This document shows, one piece after another, positions 1 to 7,573 of a DNA stretch of 34,134 nucleotides. Origin of the DNA: CAIKOD01 sp035505975 (GTDB taxonomy: Archaea > Halobacteriota > Methanomicrobia > Methanomicrobiales > Methanospirillaceae). The notes under the pieces were generated by a model. That model ran no database searches, had not been told where the DNA came from, and saw nothing but the letters and a program-made list of their open reading frames with translations. Position 1 is the stretch's first letter, and every line of letters starts with the position of its first letter. The stretch spans positions 1 to 34,134 of the forward strand of contig DATJQJ010000002.1 in assembly GCA_035505975.1 (NCBI GenBank). The letters run 5' to 3'. A program made the position numbers and the translations under genes.

Positions 1-1
1 T

Positions 2-703
2 GTAAAAGGAAAAGCCGCACACGAGCAGCTGGCTGCCAGTCTTTCAACGGTGTCGGTCACATTCAACAAGGTGCAGTCCGATGAATATGACCTCCTCGGC
101 TGTTGCTGCTACTTCGGGGCACATGGGGGTATGACCGCTGCAGCCCGCCATTACTCCGGAAATGAAGTCAAACCATATTACGGTGATACAAGGGAACCTG
201 ACCATGTAGAGGTCCGGGACCTTGCCGACGAGATCAGACGTGTTGTCCGCACAAAACTCCTTAACCCGAAATGGATCGACGGGATGAAAGAGCACGGTTA
301 CCGGGGTGCGTCCGACATCATGAAACGCATCACCCGGGTGTATGGCTGGGAAGCATCCACACAGGAAGTAGATGACTGGATATTTGACGATATCGCAGAG
401 ACCTTCGTCAACAATGATGAAATGAGGGAGTTTTTTGAACAAAACAACCCGCATGCACTCGAAGAGATTGCCCGGCGCCTCCTCGAAGCCAATCAACGCG
501 GACTCTGGGATGCAGATGAGCGGGTGCTCGAAAACCTCAAAAACAAATACCTCGAGATTGAGTCCTGGATGGAAGACGAGGCAGGCGAAGGTGATTACCA
601 GGGGGGGAGCGTGGATGTTCTCTCATCAGATGAGATAGCCACATGGGGTGAACCGATGAAGGATCTGCTGTCAAAGGTCCATGCAAAATATCCGGGAAAA
701 TAA
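2..703 (+). CDS. cobN: CobN-type metal chelatase large subunit, C-terminal fragment
   Basis: The reading frame is open to the left edge, so only about 233 C-terminal residues are present. The GTG at 50 is an internal codon, not a start, because the frame continues upstream as VKGKAAHEQLAASLSTVS. The segment carries the pattern typical of the end of CobN/BchH proteins: NPKWIDGMKEHGYRGA, a tryptophan-rich stretch (YGWEASTQEVDDWIFDD), then FVNNDEMREFFEQNNPHAL and RLLEANQRGLW. The family inserts Co2+ or Mg2+ into tetrapyrroles using ATP together with ChlI/ChlD-type AAA subunits. Methanogens often have several CobN paralogs whose metal and substrate are not settled, so cobalt specificity is inference. 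The gene stops 7 bases before an ABC transporter set, suggesting one operon for metal or tetrapyrrole handling. Family assignment is firm; the exact role is not. Confidence 0.88.
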   Translation, partial: VKGKAAHEQLAASLSTVSVTFNKVQSDEYDLLGCCCYFGAHGGMTAAARHYSGNEVKPYYGDTREPDHVEVRDLADEIRRVVRTKLLNPKWIDGMKEHGYRGASDIMKRITRVYGWEASTQEVDDWIFDDIAETFVNNDEMREFFEQNNPHALEEIARRLLEANQRGLWDADERVLENLKNKYLEIESWMEDEAGEGDYQGGSVDVLSSDEIATWGEPMKDLLSKVHAKYPGK

Positions 704-710
704 TGGATGA

Positions 711-1682
711 ATGGAGTTAATAATCTTGAACGCAATTGAAACGAAAGACCTCACAAAATATTATGGCGGTCTCTGTGCAGTCGATCATCTTAACCTCTCA
801 ATAAACAACGAGATCTTTGCGCTCCTTGGTCCGAACGGGTCTGGCAAGACCACCACGGTTCTGATGCTCACAACCCTTCTTCATCCGACGAAAGGAAGTG
901 CGACAGTCTGTGGATATGACGTCACGAAAAACGGTGAGGAGGTAAGGAAAAAAATCAGCTATGTCCCGCAGGACATGGCGGTTGACATCAAGTTGACCGG
1001 TCGGGAAAACGTCCGTTTTTTTGCAGACCTTTACGATGTACCTCATACGAGTGACTGTGTCGATGAGGTACTGGCTGTTATGGAACTAACCGACAGGGCT
1101 GATGATCTCATCCGGACGTATTCCGGAGGAATGCGCCGGAGGCTGGAACTTGCGCAGGCGCTGGTCCACGAACCGGCAGTGCTTTTTCTCGACGAGCCTA
1201 CGATCGGGCTCGATGTTGCCGCCAGGAAAAAAATCTGGGAACATATCCGTGCCCTGCGAAAGAAGGGTATGACGATCTTTGTCACTACCCACTACATGGA
1301 TGAGGCAGACCAGTTCTGCGATCGTGTCGGGATCATCAGCAAGGGAAAGATTGCTGCATTGGGTTCCCCAATCGATCTCAAGGCCAGGTTGATGAAGGAT
1401 GTAATCACGGTGCGAGTTGAGGGAGCATGCATACCCCCTCCAGTACCAGGGGTTCTATTTGTCGGGCAAACCGAAGACGAGGTCTCTTTCACCGCAGAAA
1501 ATGGCAGGGAAGCCTTGCCAGCCCTTGCCGACGCACTAACACGCTCGGGCACAAAGGTAAGAGCTATGTCGCTGCATGAACCAACTCTTGACGATGTTTT
1601 CCTCCAGGCGGTTGGAAAGCAGGAGGAGCCTCACGGATTTGAAGATGGCAAGTTCCGGATAATGCTGCGGAGGCGGAAATGA
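711..1682 (+). CDS. ABC-2 type transporter ATP-binding protein (DrrA-like)
   Basis: Cytoplasmic ATPase of a drug/lipid-export type ABC transporter, 323 residues. Visible motifs in order: Walker A GPNGSGKTT (residues 40-48), Q-loop YVPQD (about 85-89), signature YSGGMRRRLELAQAL (138-152), Walker B VLFLDEPTIGLD (158-169) and switch histidine TTHYMDEAD (193-201). A tail of roughly 100 residues is typical of DrrA/CcmA-like members. The ATG at 711 is used here, but a TTG at 726 preceded by GGAG (713-716) would give the more usual N-terminus MNAIETKDLTKYYGG. The gene lies 7 bases after cobN and overlaps the permease by 4 bases (ATGA), so translation is probably coupled. The cargo cannot be read from the sequence. 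Confidence 0.93.
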   Translation: MELIILNAIETKDLTKYYGGLCAVDHLNLSINNEIFALLGPNGSGKTTTVLMLTTLLHPTKGSATVCGYDVTKNGEEVRKKISYVPQDMAVDIKLTGRENVRFFADLYDVPHTSDCVDEVLAVMELTDRADDLIRTYSGGMRRRLELAQALVHEPAVLFLDEPTIGLDVAARKKIWEHIRALRKKGMTIFVTTHYMDEADQFCDRVGIISKGKIAALGSPIDLKARLMKDVITVRVEGACIPPPVPGVLFVGQTEDEVSFTAENGREALPALADALTRSGTKVRAMSLHEPTLDDVFLQAVGKQEEPHGFEDGKFRIMLRRRK

Positions 1683-2404
1683 GAGGCATCATCACCTACT
1701 TCAAACGGGACTTCACCAAATGGACCCGGGGAAAAGTCGCCGTATTCTCAGCGCTCGTCATGCCCGCTGCATGGCTTTTATTTGTCGGGCTTGCGCTTCC
1801 GGTAAAATTCACCGGAAATTACCTCGACTTCATCACCCCCGGGATCCTCGTAATGACCATGCTGATGGCGGGTTTATCAGGTGGGGCATTGTTAATGTTT
1901 GATAAAATATTGGGCTTCCTGAACAAGTTCCTTGCCCTGCCAACACCCCGCAGTAGTATTCTCGTCGGTAAAATTCTTTTTATTACTGGAAGGGGCTTGA
2001 TCCAGGCAACAATCATTCTTATTATCGCCCTATTGATAGGGGCGTCCCTCCTGGGCCCGGCCCAGTATGGACTTACGTACCTGATCCTCTTCCTGTTCGG
2101 GGTGCTCATCTCTGCATTTTCCACAACCATTGCACTCTACCTGGAGGACCATGATTCCTATTCCGCATTCAGTACCATGATTTCAATGCCCCTCTTCTTC
2201 ACGTCAACGGCGCTCATGCCCTATGACGTGATGCCTGCGTGGCTTGCCACCATTGCACATTTTAACCCCTTAAGCTATGCGATCGATTCAGTAAGGGCAG
2301 TGGCTACAGGTGTTTTCCCCACCGTGGCTCTTCTTGTCCTGACTATGCTTGCAGTAATTGTACTAGGAATCTGCATGCATGTATTTAGAAAGGTGACGGT
2401 ATGA
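1679..2404 (+). CDS. ABC-2 type transporter permease (DrrB-like)
   Basis: Integral membrane partner of the upstream ATPase, 241 residues. It has a short cytoplasmic N-terminus (MRGIITYFKRDFTKWTRG) and about six hydrophobic segments, including VFSALVMPAAWLLFVGLAL near residues 22-40 and VALLVLTMLAVIVLGICMHV near the C-terminus. A conserved ABC-2 feature, the loop FNPLSYAIDSVRAVATG, lies near residues 197-213. Its start overlaps the ATPase stop (ATGA at 1679) and its stop overlaps the start of the lipoprotein (ATGA at 2401), so the three are almost certainly co-transcribed. ABC-2 permeases are usually exporters, so pairing one with a binding lipoprotein is unusual. The lipoprotein may instead work with another importer. 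Confidence 0.9.
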   Translation: MRGIITYFKRDFTKWTRGKVAVFSALVMPAAWLLFVGLALPVKFTGNYLDFITPGILVMTMLMAGLSGGALLMFDKILGFLNKFLALPTPRSSILVGKILFITGRGLIQATIILIIALLIGASLLGPAQYGLTYLILFLFGVLISAFSTTIALYLEDHDSYSAFSTMISMPLFFTSTALMPYDVMPAWLATIAHFNPLSYAIDSVRAVATGVFPTVALLVLTMLAVIVLGICMHVFRKVTV

Positions 2405-3582
2405 AAAATCGTTTAATGACAATTGGAATCCTTATCCTGCTTATTCCCGGTATCGTTTTTCTTGCCGGTTGCATCAACCCTTACACTCCCGGAACAGGCG
2501 GAGTGATTACAGAGACAACGGGTGTTTCTGTGAAGACACCATCACCAGAATCTGTTCAGACTCTGACGCCAAATTCAACGTCGAAAACGGCAATACCCAC
2601 ATCCATGCCGCTGACACCAATTTCCAGTACTTATAACGGCAACTGTTCACCTGTTACCATTACACAGAGTGATGGCACTCAGGTGACCCTTCCCTGCCAG
2701 CCCCGAAGGATCATTGTCACGAACGCAAATGCTGCCGAGATGCTCATTGCGATAGGAGCCGGCGACCGGATTGTCGGAGTAACCGATTCGACAGAAAATG
2801 TCACCTACATCATGGATAAACTATCAGGTGTGGAAGATATAGGTAACTGGCAGATCCCCAATATCGAACGTATTCTATCCCTTCATCCCGATGTGGTAAT
2901 TGCATATTCGAGTTACAAACCAAAGAATCTTGACCAGCTCACTGCCGTCAACATCACCGTAGTTTTCCTCGACTGCTACAAGCTTAACCAACTTCCTTCC
3001 GATGCACGTGCATTGGGTACGCTGACAGGTAAGACTGCAGAAGCCGAAAGTTACGCACAAATGGTTGAGAATACCACGAACCTGGTTGCTCAACGAGTGC
3101 ATACTATCCCCCCTGACCAATACCCGTCGGCTTATTTCGAATCATATACTGATTACACCGCAGCATCACGTGGATCAGGATCTGATGACATGCTGAAAGC
3201 ATCAGGTGGAAAAAATATTGCCGGGGATACCCTGTACTCCTCGACACAGGTAAGCCCCGAATGGGTGGTTTCCCAGAAACCGGATTTTGTGATGAAAGTC
3301 GTATCTTCCAGTGAGACCCGGTCACTTGCAGAAATTGTGCAGATTCTAAAGGACCGAAGCGGTTGGAATACTATTCCCGCGGTACAGGATAACCAGGTCT
3401 ATGCCATTTCAAATGATGTTGAGTACGGTCCACGGGCGTATATCGGTCTCGTTTACATGGCAAAGATCCTGCATCCTGATGTATTCAGGGACGTTGATCC
3501 CAGAAAAATGCTCGATGAATACGCACAAAAATTCGTTGCAGAAGCAAACATTGAGACCCCCGTTTATCCAGCACCAAAATGA
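2401..3582 (+). CDS. Periplasmic-binding-protein-type lipoprotein (FepB/BtuF-like)
   Basis: Surface-anchored substrate-binding protein, 393 residues. A signal peptide ends in a lipobox (LAGC, Cys24). A Thr/Ser/Pro-rich linker (about residues 30-80) tethers the domain to the membrane. The core matches Peripla_BP_2: an N-terminal lobe with TQSDGTQVTLPCQPRRIIV, AAEMLIAIGAGDRIVGVTD and HPDVVIAYSSYKPKNLDQL, then a C-terminal lobe with YTAASRGSGSDDMLKASGGKNIAG and NQVYAISNDVEYGPRAYIGLVYMAKILHPD. This family binds ferric siderophores, cobalamin, haem or free metals. No permease or ATPase of the matching FecCD/BtuCD type lies downstream, only the ABC-2 pair upstream. Next to cobN, a metal or corrinoid ligand is a reasonable inference. 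Confidence 0.9.
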   Translation: MKNRLMTIGILILLIPGIVFLAGCINPYTPGTGGVITETTGVSVKTPSPESVQTLTPNSTSKTAIPTSMPLTPISSTYNGNCSPVTITQSDGTQVTLPCQPRRIIVTNANAAEMLIAIGAGDRIVGVTDSTENVTYIMDKLSGVEDIGNWQIPNIERILSLHPDVVIAYSSYKPKNLDQLTAVNITVVFLDCYKLNQLPSDARALGTLTGKTAEAESYAQMVENTTNLVAQRVHTIPPDQYPSAYFESYTDYTAASRGSGSDDMLKASGGKNIAGDTLYSSTQVSPEWVVSQKPDFVMKVVSSSETRSLAEIVQILKDRSGWNTIPAVQDNQVYAISNDVEYGPRAYIGLVYMAKILHPDVFRDVDPRKMLDEYAQKFVAEANIETPVYPAPK

Positions 3583-3660
3583 CAGGATTACGCTCACCTC
3601 TTCAATTCTTTTTTGAATTAGAAATAAAGGTATCAAAAAATTTTCTTGAAACAGTATTGC

Positions 3661-4059
3661 ATGGAGAAAATGAAATTCAACAATTATATCCTTCTTCTGA
3701 CGGGAATTATTCTCATTTTCACCTGTGTAGCTGTGGCCAGCGCTGGCCAGGACAACATTTCACGGCCTGTCCAGAACAACCTCCTCGGCAACAGCATTTC
3801 ATTGAATCCTGACGGGACAACCCTTGCATTCTCCATCCGGACACCGAATACACCGAAAGATCAATAGGATCTCTGGACTATCGGAGTCAATGGCACGAGC
3901 CCGAGAATGATTGCATCGATGGAATCTGTCGATGATATTTTCTGGAGTACCGATGGCAGGACCCTCGGATTTACCGGGTTTAAAAATGGAATCTCACAGG
4001 TATGGACAATCCAACCGGGAAATATGACTCCTTTCCAGGTGACAGACATAAAAAATAAC
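3661..4059 (+). pseudogene. Secreted TolB/WD40-like beta-propeller remnant with in-frame TAG, cut by an IS
   Basis: A signal peptide (MEKMKFNNYILLLTGIILIF, cleavage near ASAG) leads into a propeller-like blade, ISLNPDGTTLAFSI. The frame then meets TAG at 3865-3867 and continues open in the same frame with DLWTIGVNGTSPRMI, DDIFWSTDGRTLGF and SQVWTIQPGN, the repeating blade pattern of TolB-like proteins. The frame runs straight into the left inverted repeat of an insertion sequence at 4060. The rest of the propeller is not recognisable on the other side of the element. One nonsense mutation plus one insertion indicates a dead gene. A short secreted peptide from 3661-3867 could still be made. 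Confidence 0.7.
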
Positions 4060-4086
4060 GGTATAGTACCATTTTAACTACCAACT
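4060..4086 (+). repeat. IS left terminal inverted repeat
   Basis: Starts GGTATAGT and pairs with 4886-4912 (21 of 27 positions, by eye). It contributes the TAA at 4077-4079 that closes the propeller frame. Confidence 0.72.
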
Positions 4087-4110
4087 CGTAAAGGAAATTA
4101 CGAGGAAGAA

Positions 4111-4898
4111 ATGGTAAAAATATCATGCCCAAAATGCAAGGCGAAAAAAGTTTACCTTCTTTCTAACGGCAAGAGAAAATGTTCTCAATGCAAGTATGAA
4201 TTTACCCCACCTCGACTCCCACTCCATTTAACGAGAGAACAATGGAGAGAAATAATTCGCTGGTTTCTCATTGAGCAGAGAACTCAGAACATCGCAATAA
4301 GGACTGGAATTGAGAGGAGGAGAGTGTTGCGCTCACTTACCATTATTAGGACTGTTCTTGCGAAAGATGTTCCAGAGGTCTTTTCGGTACTGTCGAGGTA
4401 GATGGAACCTATCTTGGAGGTCAGTGGAAAAATAAACGAAGACCGGTTCGAGATCAAGGATCCAAACGAGGGAGAGGTACAACGAAACAACCTGTATCCG
4501 GGATCCTATGTCGCGATGGATCAGTCTGGGCCGAGGTTGTTGATGATGTCAGTGCTGAAACTCTTCAGCCACTTAGCTCAAAGAAAGTTACAACCGGCTC
4601 AACCGTCTGCTCTGATACCTGGAAAGCTTATACCGGGATCGCATCCCGAGGGTATGTCCATCGTCTCGTGAATCATGGGGAACATCAGTATTCTGACGGA
4701 AAAGGAAATCATATCAATGGTTTAGAGGGATTTTGGGGGTATTTGAAACGGAAACTCGTATCGAAAGCCGGGATAAGAAGAGAGAGACTTCCTCCTTACG
4801 TCAGTGAATACGTATGGAGATATAACCACAGAAATGACAATGAAAATGTTAAAGTGAGACGAATCATCAAACTACTTGAATATAAAGTTAGTCGCTGA
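4111..4898 (+). pseudogene. IS1595-family transposase, frameshifted
   Basis: The start ATG at 4111 follows a GAGGAAG ribosome site. Residues 1-92 include a CPKC...CSQC zinc ribbon and a helical DNA-binding part. The frame then shifts at about 4384-4387, where one base appears to be lost. In the first frame translation ends at TAG 4399-4401. In the shifted frame the catalytic domain is intact to 4898: VEVDGTYLGGQW (first Asp), CSDTWKAY (second Asp), and NHINGLEGFWGYLKRKL (Asn and Glu of the third motif). Corrected length is about 262 residues, normal for small IS1595 transposases. A programmed -1 shift at the TTTT run is possible, but single-frame transposases are the rule in this family, so mutation is more likely. 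Confidence 0.8.
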
Positions 4899-4912
4899 AA
4901 TGTGACTATACC
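4886..4912 (-). repeat. IS right terminal inverted repeat
   Basis: Ends ACTATACC, the complement of the left end. It overlaps the last codons of the transposase, which stops at 4898. Confidence 0.72.
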
Positions 4913-5615
4913 CTTATTTAATCCGTTATCATCCATTGTCCAGGGCTGCCCGCAGAGAATATAGGCAATAAGGGATTGTTTCGGATTATACCGGACCTGG
5001 CTTACAGTCGACAAGGGGATTATTGTTCTTGTGAACGTTGAACGATATGATCAGGGCACACAGGAGACAGGAGAAATAATTGAGAGAAGACCGGAGGCGT
5101 CAGTTATTATAAACACAACGAATTCAGGAACCGAATCTCCCGGATTTATGGCTGTTGTTGCTAACCTTTCGAACTCAACAGGAGCTTCCCAAATATTTCA
5201 TTTTCTTCATAATAGGATCGAAAAATCGGGTTAATTGAAGCAGAAAATGCCGGCAAACTCTCGAATAACACATTTATTATTACGAAGATTCAACTTTTTT
5301 TTGGGGCCCCCTGCCGGTATACTAAAATAGAAAAATTTTATTATTTAATCATAACTAGTAAAAAGTTTTTATTACTAAAGATGCCGAAGATCTAAAAGGT
5401 GATGATCGAGGATCATGGTTTGCCGGTATCGGGAATTTCATTTACATTCCCAGGTGGATTTCAACGGATTATTTCATTCCTGGATGATGTGGACGGTTGG
5501 GCAGGTCACACCAGTACCTGCACGGTAATAAGCCGGAGACCACCACATTTCATGTAAACTCGGATCATTTCACCGGCAGAGCCTTGCATTCGGAATACAT
5601 CACCAAGGTCATATT
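4913..5615. other. Decayed intergenic region with coding debris
   Basis: No intact gene is visible. Two stretches look like remains of secreted or surface protein genes. At 5031-5234 (+) a 67-codon frame contains SVIINTTNSGTESPGFMAVV and NLSNSTG. At about 5363-5480 (+) a frame reads DRGSWFAGIGNFIYIPRW and stops, and the same frame resumes after the stop with ETTTFHVNSDHFTGRALHSE up to about 5598. Neither has a good start or ribosome site and neither was matched to a family. The Asn/Thr/Ser-rich composition suggests an S-layer-like origin, but that is inference. The middle (5235-5360) is AT-rich with a T8 run near 5300. Confidence 0.4.
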
Positions 5616-5807
5616 ATGGTTGAAACAAAGAAAAAAGTCGAAAAAAAAGCTGAACCAGCAAAAGTAACGTCAAAAGCCATGGATACAAAAAAAACCGAAC
5701 AAAAGAAGACCGTCCCTGTGAAAACCGAGACTAAAAAACCCGAACAAAAGAAGATGGTACCCGCGAAAACCGAGACCAAAAAAGCCCCGGTCAAATCAAA
5801 AAAATAG
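5616..5807 (+). CDS. Small lysine-rich repeat protein
   Basis: 63 residues, more than a third of them Lys, with Glu, Thr, Val and Pro making up most of the rest. An internal tandem repeat is obvious: EQKKTVPVKTETKKP is followed directly by EQKKMVPAKTETKKA. The start ATG has AAGG at 5605-5608, seven bases upstream. Predicted pI is strongly basic and there is no hydrophobic segment, so it would be a cytosolic, disordered protein. Composition recalls histone H1-like or ribosome-associated tails (PAKKA-type repeats), but no family can be named. It sits among pseudogenes, so it may itself be the surviving tail of a broken gene. Confidence 0.5.
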   Translation: MVETKKKVEKKAEPAKVTSKAMDTKKTEQKKTVPVKTETKKPEQKKMVPAKTETKKAPVKSKK

Positions 5808-6129
5808 GTTGATCGGATGGATTTCAACAAATTTCCTTTACTATTTTTCGTGTCAGCAACATTTCTTTGAAATATTTTATCAGGTGATAAAAATCCGACA
5901 TCTGGTTCCTGATGGCGCTGATATTGTATGTTCTATCTTTCCGGAAAAATATCGGATAATATCGGTAATCAAGATATTTAGAGTGTTTTACTCGACGAAT
6001 TATTTGTCAGATTTATAAGGTGAGGAGAATTCTTCTTATAAAATCCGGATTTCTTTCGTGCACAGATGATTCCCTTTTTAATGACAGATGCGATTTTTCA
6101 TACCATAGGGGTTATCGAAAAGTAAATGT
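5808..6129. other. AT-rich intergenic region, no gene seen
   Basis: The stretch is AT-rich with short hydrophobic frames lacking start signals. I see no RNA or protein gene. Its right end leads into the nikR promoter. Confidence 0.5.
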
Positions 6130-6155
6130 TAACACGATACTGATAAGGGATGTGA
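6130..6155 (+). promoter_or_regulatory. Candidate NikR operator upstream of nikR copy 1
   Basis: This 26-bp stretch aligns with the better dyad upstream of the second nikR gene (7349-7374). The half-sites are degenerate here: TAACAC, 14 bases, ATGTGA. Both elements end exactly 9 bases before the start codon and overlap the GAGG ribosome site. Autoregulation is inferred. Confidence 0.4.
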
Positions 6156-6164
6156 GGATTTCAG

Positions 6165-6587
6165 ATGGACGATGAACCGGACCTATCGAGGGTTGGGATT
6201 TCGCTCCCAAAGAAATTGCTGGACAAATTCGATGAAATCATTAATTACAGGGGATATTCGTCGAGGTCGGAAGGTATCAGGGATGCCATCAGGAGTTACA
6301 TCACCTACTACCAATGGATGGCCGACGTTAAAGGGGAGCGACAGGGAGTGATTACCATGATCTATGACCATGGACAAAGGGGGCTCCTTGCAACACTAGC
6401 CGATATCCAGCATGACAACATGTCTGTCATCCAGGCATCACTTCATTCACATATCACTCACGACCGCTGTCTTGAAGTGATCCTTGTCAGGGGAGACGGC
6501 TCGGTGCTCCGGACACTTGTGGAGAAGCTTATGTCCCAAAAGGGAGTAGAGTCGGTAAAACTGACGACAATTTCAGTACATGACTAA
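6165..6587 (+). CDS. nikR: NikR family nickel-responsive regulator, copy 1
   Basis: Transcription factor of 140 residues. The N-terminal ribbon-helix-helix domain is residues about 7-50 (RVGISLPKKLLDKFDEII, then YSSRSEGIRDAIRSYI). The C-terminal ACT-like metal-binding domain carries the four nickel ligands with the same spacing as in E. coli NikR (His76, His87, His89, Cys95): here His83 (DIQHD), His94 and His96 (LHSH) and Cys102 (HDRCLEV). A GAGG ribosome site lies 8 bases before the ATG. In characterised members, nickel binding promotes DNA binding and repression of nickel uptake genes. A second copy lies 330 bases downstream, convergent and 84% identical. Targets here are unknown. The CobN/ABC genes upstream are plausible candidates, but no operator was seen in front of them in this window. 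Confidence 0.93.
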   Translation: MDDEPDLSRVGISLPKKLLDKFDEIINYRGYSSRSEGIRDAIRSYITYYQWMADVKGERQGVITMIYDHGQRGLLATLADIQHDNMSVIQASLHSHITHDRCLEVILVRGDGSVLRTLVEKLMSQKGVESVKLTTISVHD

Positions 6588-6916
6588 GAAGACTCATTAT
6601 TTGACCAATAACACTCATCACACGACTATAAAATCCAGTTCGGGTATAAAAAAATTGAACAGGTGACCGGGCCATTTTCATTCAAAAAATAATTGATCAC
6701 TTTATTTATTTCTGTTATTGAACGATAATTTCCTGCAAAATTATTTTTCACCGGAGTAGCGATTCCGAATTCCTCCGGTATTTGGGATCGCGGGGTCCTG
6801 CCTACCTGGAAAATTATTCACTGCCCTATTCGTGAAGGGTATTCCATCGGAATTTCCTTGGTATCAGGGTTTCTTTTCATCTATGGTTTTGAGCCCACCA
6901 GTACCGGCTCTGCGCC
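6588..6916. other. Spacer between the convergent nikR copies
   Basis: No convincing gene is visible. AT-rich runs near 6650-6760 probably terminate transcription from both sides. The spacer separates the arms of an imperfect inverted repeat formed by the two nikR genes. Confidence 0.45.
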
Positions 6917-7339
6917 TTACTCCCCGATCATCATCGTTGTAAGTTTTACCGATTCGACTCCCTTCTGCGACATCAGTCGCTCGGCAAGCGTCTTGAGCTG
7001 CGACCCGTCACCCCTTACGAGAACTACCTCAAGGCAGCGATCGTGGGTGATGTGGGAGTGGATCGATGCCTGGATGACGGACATGAATTCGTGCTGGATA
7101 TCGGTGAGCGTGGTAAGGAGTCCCCGCTGTTCATGATCGTATATCATCGTGATTACCCCCTGCCGGTCGCCCTTTACATCGGCCATCCATTTATAGTGGG
7201 TGATATAGCTCCTGATTGCATCCCGTATCCCTTCCGAACGCGATGAATAACCACGATAATTTATGATTTCATCGAATTTATCGAGCAGGTTTTTAGGGAG
7301 CGAGATCCCGATTCTTGAAAGGTCAGTCTCATTGTCCAT
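6917..7339 (-). CDS. nikR: NikR family nickel-responsive regulator, copy 2
   Basis: 140 residues, the same architecture as copy 1 with 23 substitutions, mostly in the C-terminal third. All four metal ligands are kept (His83, His94, His96, Cys102). The last five residues differ completely (MMIGE against ISVHD), and residues 84-85 next to His83 differ (EF against DN), so metal affinity or partner choice may have diverged. Synonymous differences between the genes are abundant, which means the duplication is not recent and both copies have been under purifying selection. The ATG follows a GAGG site, and a near-perfect dyad covers the promoter. Homo- or heterotetramers are both conceivable. Confidence 0.93.
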   Translation of the reverse strand: MDNETDLSRIGISLPKNLLDKFDEIINYRGYSSRSEGIRDAIRSYITHYKWMADVKGDRQGVITMIYDHEQRGLLTTLTDIQHEFMSVIQASIHSHITHDRCLEVVLVRGDGSQLKTLAERLMSQKGVESVKLTTMMIGE

Positions 7340-7348
7340 ATGAAATCC

Positions 7349-7374
7349 TCATACAACGTATCGGTATAGTATGA
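7349..7374 (-). promoter_or_regulatory. NikR-type dyad operator upstream of nikR copy 2
   Basis: Perfect half-sites TCATAC and GTATGA are separated by 14 bases. The E. coli NikR box uses the same hexamers in the opposite order (GTATGA, 16 bases, TCATAC). The site lies 9 bases upstream of the start codon and just downstream of an AT-rich TATA-like stretch (about 7375-7384), where binding would block initiation. Binding by NikR is inferred. Confidence 0.55.
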
Positions 7375-7573
7375 ATTTTTATCTTTCGGTGGGGATCCGG
7401 CACTTCTCTTTGGACAACGCCACGTGAAGAAACGACTTCATGCAATAGTCCGTGCAATGCCGCCACCCGTTGGCAAATGGTAGCGATTGATAGGCCTCCG
7501 CTTTCACCTACCGGAGACATTCTGTCGCCTGATGTGGTTCCGGCATGATACCTGACATGGATCCGGGATCAGG

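Larger units (their letters stand above)
4060..4912 (+). mobile_element. IS1595-like insertion sequence, 853 bp, probably inactive
   Basis: The element is bounded by imperfect terminal inverted repeats: the left end (4060-4086, GGTATAGT then CATTT) and the reverse complement of the right end (4886-4912) match at 21 of 27 positions, including the outermost eight bases. It contains one transposase frame with a zinc ribbon, as in the IS1595/ISXO2 group. No 8-bp target duplication is visible: the flanks are aaaataac on the left and cttattta on the right. The insertion is therefore old, or one flank has been rearranged. It lies inside a beta-propeller gene remnant. Confidence 0.75.

Noticed and set aside
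3865..3867. TAG as a pyrrolysine codon in the propeller gene
   Set aside because: No pyl genes are seen, the gene is also cut by an IS, and decay explains the stop more simply.
4052..4920. Target-site duplication around the IS
   Set aside because: The 8-base flanks (aaaataac, cttattta) do not match.
5809..6018. 69-codon hydrophobic frame after the lysine-rich gene
   Set aside because: AT-rich spacer, no ribosome site, no domain pattern.
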